DNA of 5,762 nt, from assembly GCA_031283905.1 (NCBI GenBank), contig JAITAW010000224.1:1-5762 (forward strand), given 5' to 3'. How positions within the stretch are numbered: position 1 is the stretch's first letter; the number at the start of each line of letters is the position of its first letter. Position numbers and translations under genes: made by a program. Positions 1-5,052 of the stretch are shown here, in pieces. The notes beneath the pieces are model-generated. The model had not been told where the DNA came from. It made no database searches and was given only the letters and a program-made list of their open reading frames with translations. The DNA comes from Treponema sp. (GTDB lineage: Bacteria > Spirochaetota > Spirochaetia > Treponematales > Breznakiellaceae).

Positions 1-378
1 CTTACCGCGGACAGGCTCCCGGCGTACCCCTCTGCGAGGCGTAGGCCTCCCATCCCCTGTTTTATTTTCTGGAGGAGGGTCGGAACGGCCGGGCGGTGTA
101 AAGGCCGGCAGGAACGGCGGGGAGCGTCCGGCCTCCCTGTCGCGCCCGGATGATGCGGCCGGCATGGAAGCCTGTTCCGTCGCGTTCCCGCTCGGCCGGT
201 ACCTGCGGGAGACGGCGGGCCGCGCGGTCTGCGTCCTCAAGGCGGGCAAGCCGCGGATGATCCGGAATCGACCCGGAAGACCGGCAAGGAGGACGGGGGG
301 AAGACGGCCGTATTCATCATGAGGAACCCTGAAGAGGAATCCGGTTTCGATGAAGCGGTTTCCAACGGGAATGCGTAG
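1..378 (+). pseudogene. GC-rich coding-like remnant, unrecognised, probably frameshifted
   Basis: I do not recognise this stretch. The frame starting at base 2 is open from the window edge to a TGA at 320-322; from the ATG at 164 it reads MEACSVAFPLGRYLRETAGR and continues AVCVLKAGKPRM before turning arginine/proline-rich, as an out-of-frame reading would. Near 253 a different frame becomes more protein-like, with ADDPESTRKTGKEDGGKTAV followed by FIMRNPEEESGFDEAVSNGNA and a TAG stop at 376-378. That C-terminal half has an acidic, natural-looking composition. The simplest reading is one decayed gene with a frameshift near 250-260, entering from outside the window. A separate 13-codon tail (YRGQAPGVPLCEA, stop 42-44) with a weak hairpin GAGGC/GCCTC (36-49) and a T-rich tract could instead be the end of another gene. 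Neither reading identifies a function, and the stretch may be non-coding. Confidence 0.3.
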
Positions 379-434
379 GGGTCTGATAAACCGTCCGCCC
401 GCCGTCTATATGCGGGCGGGGTATAGGGGTCTGA
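376..434. repeat. Hairpin bracketed by two direct repeats TAGGGGTCTGA
   Basis: TAGGGGTCTGA occurs at 376-386 and again, identically, at 424-434, each followed by AAA after one variable base. Between them lies a perfect 8-bp GC-only stem, CCGCCCGC (395-402) with GCGGGCGG (412-419), and a 9-nt loop. The first copy supplies the TAG stop of the upstream coding-like frame. No T-tract follows on either strand, so it does not look like a terminator. The layout resembles short REP-type palindromic units, and GGGGTCTGA-like motifs are ones I recall near Y1 (IS200/RAYT-type) transposases; that link is inference, and no such transposase is in the window. Confidence 0.6.
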
Positions 435-463
435 AAAAGAGCGATCCGGCCGGGGCGGCCGGG
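434..463 (-). terminator. Candidate intrinsic terminator downstream of the transposase remnant
   Basis: Read on the minus strand, CCGGCC (462-457) pairs with GGCCGG (451-446) around a 5-nt loop GCCCC, and five bases later comes TCTTTTT (440-434). This is the usual GC stem plus U-tract of a Rho-independent terminator, with a spacer slightly longer than ideal. It lies just beyond the last recognisable part of the minus-strand transposase remnant. Confidence 0.45.
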
Positions 464-835
464 ATTTGAAATTGTCCGGCTTCTCCCCCCGTTCCCGTCC
501 TGGCCGACGCCGTCTCTTTCATGCCCGGATCAAACAGCCCTATGGTTGTTCCGACAGATGTTTTCACACAACCATCGCGGCCACTCCGCGCGTTTTTGAA
601 ACCTCGTGAAGACGGCTTTCCTGGTCATTGAACCGATGCCCGCCGGCTTCAATAACGCGGCCGTCCCGCTGAAGGATTTTCCTTCGGTAAGGTATAAAAA
701 AACCATACGCGGCAAGTCCGTCGCGTTCCTGATTTCCCGTCCCCGCTGCAATGCCACCAATTCTTTTGCCTTCTCTTTCCATCCTTCGGGCTTTACCTAT
801 ACTAACTGCTCAAAGCTTGTCTTTTCCTCTCCCAT
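462..835 (-). pseudogene. IS4-family-like transposase, N-terminal remnant
   Basis: An ATG at 835-833 begins MGEEKTSFEQLV, then meets an in-frame TAG (799-797). The frame then stays open for 88 more codons to TGA at 532-530. The recognisable core is ATDLPRMVFLYLTEGKSFSG followed by TAALLKPAG and KAVFTRFQK...WLCENICRNN. This matches my recollection of the N-terminal region of IS4-type (DDE) transposases repeated in Treponema genomes, which are normally several hundred residues long; no search was run. After the stop, the minus strand at 485-462 in another frame reads EKPDNFKS, like the TGEK..NFK segment found further into such proteins, suggesting an internal deletion. The DDE catalytic core is absent, so the element cannot encode an active enzyme. 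I found no clear terminal inverted repeats or target-site duplication. The premature stop, the deletion and the missing C-terminus show advanced decay. Confidence 0.65.
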
Positions 836-980
836 GTACTAAAGTAAACGCATATGGGATTTGTTCCCCTGCCGCGAATAGAACCGAATCCACCCCGGAA
901 GCGGGGCGGGCTTTGGCGGCGTGTTCTGTTCTCTGGTATGTACGGACGCCGCGTTAAAATTGTAAAAAAACAAAAAAGTA
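836..980. other. Gene-free stretch with two GC-rich hairpins and an A-tract
   Basis: No convincing gene. There are two inverted repeats: CCCCG (893-897) with CGGGG (902-906) around a GAAG loop, and GCGGCGT (916-922) with ACGCCGC (946-952) around a 23-nt loop. From about 956 the sequence becomes A-rich (AAAAATTG-like, then a run of seven A and another of six A), sitting directly upstream of the -35 box at 981, where an UP element would be. Short open frames here lack ribosome binding sites and protein-like composition. Confidence 0.5.
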
Positions 981-1008
981 TTGACACACTTCATCAACAT
1001 GATAATAC
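981..1008 (+). promoter_or_regulatory. Sigma-70-type promoter with extended -10, driving the HU-like remnant
   Basis: A perfect -35 TTGACA (981-986) is followed 16 bp later by TAATAC (1003-1008). It is preceded by TGA, giving the TGn extended -10 pattern. An alternative -10 is GATAAT (1001-1006) at a short 14-bp spacing. A-rich DNA at about 956-979 could act as an UP element. The promoter points at the ORF start at 1171, about 160 bp downstream, so a long leader would result. Confidence 0.55.
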
Positions 1009-1033
1009 GTTCTTTTCAAAACGTTTTATATGT

Positions 1034-1078
1034 TAAAAGGAGGAGGGGCGCGGCCGCCAGCTCTGTGCCGGCGGCCGC
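1034..1078 (+). promoter_or_regulatory. Orphan strong Shine-Dalgarno followed by a perfect GC hairpin in the leader
   Basis: AAAAGGAGGAGGGG (1035-1048) contains an ideal anti-16S match, but no ATG, GTG or TTG lies at a usual distance behind it. Instead a perfect 9-bp stem follows at once: GCGGCCGCC (1050-1058) with GGCGGCCGC (1070-1078), loop AGCTCTGTGCC. There is no U-tract after it. It may be the scar of a lost upstream cistron or of an inserted palindromic repeat, or a leader structure; the sequence does not decide. Confidence 0.4.
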
Positions 1079-1158
1079 ACGGGTACTACTTGCTATGAAT
1101 AAACCGTATGGTACGATATATCAGATAACCTGCGACAACGGTGTTTCCGTTTTCCAGC

Positions 1159-1164
1159 AAGGAG
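1159..1164 (+). promoter_or_regulatory. Shine-Dalgarno of the HU-like remnant
   Basis: AAGGAG ends 6 nt before the ATG at 1171. This near-ideal site fixes the start of the remnant gene and shows that its initiation region is still intact although the coding part is broken. Confidence 0.7.
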
Positions 1165-1170
1165 TCTCTT

Positions 1171-1384
1171 ATGGCGCTTATCGACCTAGTGAACAAGGTT
1201 TTGCACTGCATCCGTGTAAAACTCTATCCAAATTACCTCCCCAATAGGGAATCTGCGCGGCGCTCAAAAACACAGAGGCGGCTTCACCGGCAATTACAAC
1301 GACCTCGTTGAGTATGTGAAGCAGTTCTTTAACGAGGCCGCGTACCAGCTCTGCGATGGGTTCGCGGTCAACACCAGCTGTTAG
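1171..1384 (+). pseudogene. Frameshifted, truncated HU-like/DUF4469-type DNA-binding-domain protein
   Basis: The first 27 codons (1171-1251) read MALIDLVNKVLHCIRVKLYP then NYLPNRE. From 1254 another frame gives CAALKN, an extra AC follows at 1272-1273, and from 1274 a third frame gives RGGFTGNYNDLVEYVKQFFN then EAAYQLCDGFAVNTSC and a TAG (1382-1384). Joined, these pieces match my memory of the N-terminal region of a family with many copies in gut Treponema, annotated as HU/IHF-like DNA-binding-domain (DUF4469-type) proteins of roughly 230-250 residues. Relative to that recollection, the segment between NRE and CAALKN is deleted (about 20 residues), a 2-nt insertion shifts the frame, and everything after NTS is missing. 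The literal ORF from 1171 ends within about 50 codons. Family and function are recalled, not searched; the frame switching is visible directly. Confidence 0.65.
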
Positions 1385-1567
1385 GCGAAAGCCTATACGG
1401 TTTAATACTCCGAGGCTTGCCGCGCTGTAAACAGACTGAATTTGAATGAAAATTTAACAGTATCTTGGCATTGTGAGCAATCTATACATTTTGGTAATGC
1501 TGAATAAGTAACACCAATCAAACAACGAAAAATTCTGTCGATACCGCATCGCATCCGTCTCGGTATG
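1385..1567. other. AT-richer stretch without a recognisable gene
   Basis: Composition drops in GC compared with both sides. There is no protein-like frame, tRNA or CRISPR-like repetition. Small structures only: a TAGGC-GAAA-GCCTA hairpin (1382-1395) exactly at the breakpoint of the HU-like remnant, and CTGT-AA-ACAG (1425-1434). It separates the convergent plus-strand remnant from the minus-strand operon. Confidence 0.5.
1528..1566 (-). terminator. Weak candidate terminator at the end of the minus-strand operon
   Basis: On the minus strand ATACCG (1566-1561) can pair with CGGTAT (1546-1541) over a 14-nt loop, and eight bases later comes TTTTT (1532-1528). The stem begins one base after the stop codon of the small ORF. 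The short stem and long spacer make this only a possibility, but no better terminator is visible after rarA. Confidence 0.25.
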
Positions 1568-1696
1568 TTACTGCTTTATTACTGTTATTTCTATAACTTT
1601 TAACGCAGTCTGGGACTTTGTTTCCCCGCATACGCGCATTACCGGTAGACTCGCCATAAGTCCTATCCCAGCCGCGAGTAAAAACAGCGTTTTCAA
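1568..1696 (-). CDS. Small signal-peptide-like ORF overlapping the rarA stop (42 aa)
   Basis: A TTG start (1696-1694) overlaps the rarA TGA (1695-1693) as TTGA, the classic arrangement for coupled translation. The product begins MKTLFLLAAGIGLMASLP (TTG read as Met), a lysine followed by a hydrophobic stretch of about 14 residues, then VMRVCGETKSQTALKVIEIT and VIKQ before TAA at 1570-1568. The N-terminus looks like a Sec signal peptide or a single membrane anchor. The rest is too short for a known domain, so it could be a small envelope peptide or the surviving 5' end of a longer exported protein whose remainder was lost in the decayed DNA to the left. There is no strong Shine-Dalgarno; AAGCGGCG upstream is weak, so expression would depend on rarA translation. 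It may also be a chance ORF. Confidence 0.35.
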   Translation of the reverse strand: MKTLFLLAAGIGLMASLPVMRVCGETKSQTALKVIEITVIKQ

Positions 1697-3939
1697 AACG
1701 CCGCTTTCAACAAGAGGCTTTTCCAGTTCCATTCAACGGGGCCCCGTTTTATTTGTTCGGAGAGCATGGTTTTTATGGTGAAAAAGGCTTCATCGCCCAA
1801 CGTTTGCGCGATGAACGCGCCCCAGCTTGATCTTTCTTTGTTGAACCACGCGGACATGTCGCGTTCCGTAAGAATGCGCTCTTCTTTTTGATCGATCTGG
1901 GTGATGGTAACGGAAAAACCGGCTTCCATGAAAGCGGTTTCAAGCGTTTGCGCGTTCCAGAGCAGTTCCGGTTTGTTTTCTTCAGCCGTAAAGAAAAACC
2001 GCTCCGCTTCGGCAAGTTTTTCCACCAGATATGCCTGTTCCGGCGCATCCGGCTCAAACTCTTTTGCCCCAAGAATGGAAGCGATTTTCCCGCCGAGCGC
2101 GGGCGGGGATTGCAAGGCAGCGACAACGCCTGTTGGGGCAAGCAGAGCGCGGCATTTTTGCGCAAATCCGGCGAAAACCGCCGCGCCGCCGCCTGTCCGC
2201 CGCCACGGTTCGCGCGTCAGGATATAGTCGAACTGTTTGCAGGAAAACGCGGCTTCGGCTTCGTCCGGCGCGGGGAGCCCGCCTGCCCGTATGAGGGGGC
2301 GTTCGGTCTCATCAAGAGTCGATGCGTAGCCGAGCAGGGCGGATTTCGCGGCTTCGTCGCGTACGCAAGCCGCGGACAAGCCTTCCGGCGCGCGGCGGAG
2401 CGCTTCCCAAAGCAGGAGGCCGTCGTCCGCGTTGGCGACAAGGACGCGGCTGTGGCGCCGGATAGAACATTGTTCCAGAATAACGTCCCTGTCGCGCAGG
2501 AGCAGGGCGCTCCTGCCGCCGGAAAGCCGTTTGAACCAGCCTTCTCTGCCTTTTGACGCGGCGGACCATGTAAGCGCGTCCTCGCGCGCGTCTCCGCGCC
2601 TGTCGTCATCGAGTATGACCGCGGTTTGAATTTCCCGCTTGCGAAGCACGTCTTCCCGGATTTTGCCCTCGTACCCAATCGTTGAAGGCGCGTAAAACGT
2701 TTTCCCCCGCAGCGCCGAGGGCAGGTACTGCTGGGCGGCCCAGTGATCGCGGTAGGCGTGCGGATAGATGTAGCCTTCTCCATGACCGAAACTCTCGCCG
2801 TCGCGGTTCGCGTCCCGCAGGTGGTTTGGCACTTCGGCGTGTTCCTTTTCAACTTCTTTCATGGCGTCAAAGAACGCCATCGTTGAGTTAGACTTGGGCG
2901 CGGTCGCCAGATAGAGGCAGGCGTGGGCAAGGGGGAAATTGCCTTCGGGAAAGCCGATGCGATCAAAGGCTTTGGCGCAGGAAACAACCACCGAAAGGGC
3001 GTGCGGATCGGCCAATCCTACATCCTCGCTCGCCAGAATTATCATGCGCCTGAAAATGAAAGACGGGTCTTCCCCGGCTTTCACCATTTTCGCAAGCCAG
3101 TACAGCGCCGCATCGGGATCGCCGCCCCGTACGCTCTTGATAAACGCGCTGATGACATCAAAATGATAGTCGCCGTCGCGGTCGTACAGCACGACCCGGC
3201 GCTGTATGCTCTGTTCCGCCGTTTCAAGGTTCACGTAGATTTCAGCGTTTTCAGGAGGCGGCCACACGGGCGGCGTGGTCTCAACGGCAAGCTCAAGCGC
3301 GTTGAGGAGGCTTCGCGCGTCCCCGCCCGCCACTTCCACCAGGTGATCCAGCGCGCCTTCTTCAAACGTTACGCGCCATGCGCCGTAGCCGCGCCTTTTG
3401 TCGGCCAAGGCGCATCGCGCGGTTTCAAGAAGCCCTTCCTTGTCAAGGGATTTAAGCTGGAAAATGCGGCTCCGGCTTACCAACGCGCGGTTTACCTCGA
3501 AAAACGGATTTTCAGTGGTCGCGCCGATAAGAATGATGACGCCGTTTTCCACCCAGGGGAGGAGCGCGTCCTGTTGCGCCTTGTTCCAGCGGTGAACCTC
3601 GTCCACAAAAAGAATCGTCCGCGTACCATAGAGGTTTCTGCGTTCGGTCGCCCGGTCAACGGCTTCGCGTACGTCTTTGATGCCGGTAAGCACCGCGTTG
3701 AGGCTTTCAAACGTGGATTTTGTGGTGTTGGCGATGACGCGGGCGAGGCTGGTCTTGCCGGTTCCCGGGGGGCCATAAAAGATAAGAGAGGAAATTCTGT
3801 CCGCCTGAATAGCGCGGCGCAAAAGCCGCCCCTGCCCCACAATGTGATCCTGTCCGATGATATCGTCCAACTCGCGGGGGCGCATACGGTCAGCAAGGGG
3901 GCCCGCGACGCGATTTGCCGCGCTGAAAAGCTCGTTCAG
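1693..3939 (-). CDS. rarA: RarA/MgsA-type AAA+ ATPase with a C-terminal Rossmann-like extension
   Basis: Replication-associated recombination ATPase of the RarA/MgsA/WRNIP1 family, which acts in the cytoplasm at stalled forks and gaps with SSB. Numbering from the ATG at 3885: Walker A GPPGTGKTS (38-46), Walker B LFVDEVHRW (92-100), sensor 1 GATTENP (121-127), arginine-finger region SRSR (137-140), sensor 2 GDARSLLNALE (188-198). The MgsA C-terminal domain follows: KSVRGGDPDAALYW (250-263), ASEDVGLADP (285-294), LATAPKSNS (326-334), GYEGKI (404-409). E. coli RarA stops near here (447 aa), but this protein continues for about 310 residues. These include a Rossmann-like block RVLVANADDGLLLWEALR (480-497), FDYILTREP (552-560) and a LLAPTGVVAAL strand (581-591), resembling a degenerate SAM-methyltransferase fold. 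I favour the CTG at 3939-3937 as start (748 aa): GAGG lies 7 nt upstream, and it restores the conserved PLADRMRP N-terminus. The ATG at 3885 has no Shine-Dalgarno and sits inside that motif. Confidence 0.9.
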   Translation of the reverse strand: MNELFSAANRVAGPLADRMRPRELDDIIGQDHIVGQGRLLRRAIQADRISSLIFYGPPGTGKTSLARVIANTTKSTFESLNAVLTGIKDVREAVDRATERRNLYGTRTILFVDEVHRWNKAQQDALLPWVENGVIILIGATTENPFFEVNRALVSRSRIFQLKSLDKEGLLETARCALADKRRGYGAWRVTFEEGALDHLVEVAGGDARSLLNALELAVETTPPVWPPPENAEIYVNLETAEQSIQRRVVLYDRDGDYHFDVISAFIKSVRGGDPDAALYWLAKMVKAGEDPSFIFRRMIILASEDVGLADPHALSVVVSCAKAFDRIGFPEGNFPLAHACLYLATAPKSNSTMAFFDAMKEVEKEHAEVPNHLRDANRDGESFGHGEGYIYPHAYRDHWAAQQYLPSALRGKTFYAPSTIGYEGKIREDVLRKREIQTAVILDDDRRGDAREDALTWSAASKGREGWFKRLSGGRSALLLRDRDVILEQCSIRRHSRVLVANADDGLLLWEALRRAPEGLSAACVRDEAAKSALLGYASTLDETERPLIRAGGLPAPDEAEAAFSCKQFDYILTREPWRRTGGGAAVFAGFAQKCRALLAPTGVVAALQSPPALGGKIASILGAKEFEPDAPEQAYLVEKLAEAERFFFTAEENKPELLWNAQTLETAFMEAGFSVTITQIDQKEERILTERDMSAWFNKERSSWGAFIAQTLGDEAFFTIKTMLSEQIKRGPVEWNWKSLLLKAAF

Positions 3940-3946
3940 CGGGACG

Positions 3947-3951
3947 CCTCA
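3947..3951 (-). promoter_or_regulatory. Shine-Dalgarno of rarA overlapping the upstream stop codon
   Basis: The minus strand reads TGAGG: the TGA (3951-3949) ends the lipoprotein gene, and GAGG (3950-3947) lies 7 nt before CTG (3939-3937). Its placement supports CTG as the rarA start and implies translational coupling. No comparable site precedes the ATG at 3885. Confidence 0.5.
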
Positions 3952-5040
3952 GTCTTCGGCGTTCCAGACGTCGTTTCTGTAAGACCAGAGGCCGCGGGTC
4001 GTGGTGGAGGCAAAGATCGTGTTGTCCGCAGCCTGATACAGGGCCGTTACAATGCGCAACCCTATGGTAGACACGTAGCTGTCGGTACTTGATACGGTGG
4101 AAACGCCGGACTCTCCAGGCGTTCCCAAACCAAGCGGGGCGGTGGCTAAGTTGCCATTGTTAAGCGTGATTTCCCGGTAACCGTTGACCGTTGAATAACT
4201 TGGGGCCTGAATGCCTACAAGCAGGAGATCGGAGGCGCTCGCGGGAGTTTTATTGGCGCTCCACAGCGTCATTGCGCCCGAAAAGGCGACGCTCTTTTGA
4301 GCTTCGGCGAAACCGGAGGAGTCGCCGTAAAAAAGGCTACCGGACCCGCTGCCTGACTCCCTGCTGACCGCCACGATTTTATCACCGGCGGCAAGCATCC
4401 CAACAATGGGTTTGCCCTCGGTTCCCGTAACCGGAGCGGCGCTCAAGGCGCTTCCGTCAAAGGTATAAATACCTTTATTAACAACCGCTACATAATATGT
4501 GGATTCCAAGAGGGCTGCGCCTGTTACTTTATTTTCTTTTGGAATATCTGGCAGCAAGGAGGAAAAGCTGTTCTCGTCTGTTTTATAGACAAACAACCCT
4601 TTTGCGGTTGAGGCGAATATATATCCCCCGTTGACGCCTCCCGCCCCGCATATGGTCTGGACAGCGCCATCTACACCGTCAGAAATCGGCTCCCACGAGG
4701 CGTCCTCCTTGCGGTAGTACACTTTCGTCTCGCCGAGAGGATCTCCGGTAAGCGCATAGAGCGCATAGAGATACTTCCCGTCAGCCGCAAGATCCATAAT
4801 ATTCCCGTTGGGCGAAGATATGCGGTTCCATGCGCCTGCTTTGTCGTAATAATGAATGGTCTTTCCAAACCGGCTCGCAACGTACATGGTTCCGTCTAAC
4901 TCGATCATAGCGGTGGGACCGCCCTTGACTCTCGGCTCCTTTGGTTCCACTTCCTGAGATATCGCGTAAAATATCGGATACTGATCGCAGGAAAAAAATA
5001 AAAAAGCCGCAAGAGCGCCTAACATAACTCTGATTTTCAT
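3949..5040 (-). CDS. Probable lipoprotein with about seven beta-propeller-like repeats (363 aa)
   Basis: The N-terminus MKIRVMLGALAAFLFFSCDQ has a basic start, a hydrophobic core and a spirochaete-type lipobox LFFSC, so lipidation is expected at Cys18. Asp follows at +2, which would mean inner-membrane retention in E. coli but is not a reliable rule in spirochaetes. The mature part repeats a strand pattern of small hydrophobics, Gly and aromatics at roughly 50-72 (TMYVASRFGKTIHYYD), 88-118 (KYLYALY..KVYYR), 139-160 (YIFASTAKGLFVY), 181-199 (YYVAVVNKGIYTF), 221-245, 273-294 and 340-358 (TIFASTTTRGLWSY). Seven such units suggest a seven-bladed propeller, a protein- or ligand-binding scaffold in the periplasm. 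No enzyme motif is seen. The start at 5040 has AGGA 10 nt upstream, inside the end of the barrel gene, 12 nt away. A near ATG at 5047 is in another frame. Function unknown. Confidence 0.8.
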   Translation of the reverse strand: MKIRVMLGALAAFLFFSCDQYPIFYAISQEVEPKEPRVKGGPTAMIELDGTMYVASRFGKTIHYYDKAGAWNRISSPNGNIMDLAADGKYLYALYALTGDPLGETKVYYRKEDASWEPISDGVDGAVQTICGAGGVNGGYIFASTAKGLFVYKTDENSFSSLLPDIPKENKVTGAALLESTYYVAVVNKGIYTFDGSALSAAPVTGTEGKPIVGMLAAGDKIVAVSRESGSGSGSLFYGDSSGFAEAQKSVAFSGAMTLWSANKTPASASDLLLVGIQAPSYSTVNGYREITLNNGNLATAPLGLGTPGESGVSTVSSTDSYVSTIGLRIVTALYQAADNTIFASTTTRGLWSYRNDVWNAED

Positions 5041-5052
5041 ATTTCATACATC

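Noticed and set aside
981..1247. An 88-codon plus-strand ORF containing MNKPYGTIYQ
   Set aside because: It begins inside the -35 promoter element, runs through the GC hairpin, and overlaps the well-supported start at 1171 in another frame.
1380..1396. Possible integron attC-like site (GTTAGGC next to a small hairpin)
   Set aside because: GTTAGGC fits the GTTRRRY core, but the partner is GCCTATAC rather than a proper RYYYAAC, the arrangement is too short, and there is no integrase or cassette array.
1..1690. tRNA, rRNA or CRISPR array in the gene-poor left part
   Set aside because: No cloverleaf T-loop motif, no rRNA-like sequence and no regularly spaced repeats; the only repeat pair is TAGGGGTCTGA around a hairpin.
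1888..2556. A 222-codon plus-strand open frame opposite the C-terminal part of rarA
   Set aside because: Same reason: a shadow of GC-biased third positions on the other strand, with no start signal and no recognisable protein.
3949..3951. Read-through of the in-frame TGA giving a lipoprotein-RarA fusion
   Set aside because: The two genes share a frame, but a Shine-Dalgarno directly over the stop and the independent N-terminal RarA motif indicate re-initiation. A secreted lipoprotein fused to a cytoplasmic ATPase would make no sense.
2923..4092. A 389-codon open frame on the plus strand opposite rarA and the 3' end of the lipoprotein gene
   Set aside because: It is antisense to conserved RarA motifs, spans two genes, has no ribosome site, and its composition is that expected from the complement of GC-rich codons.
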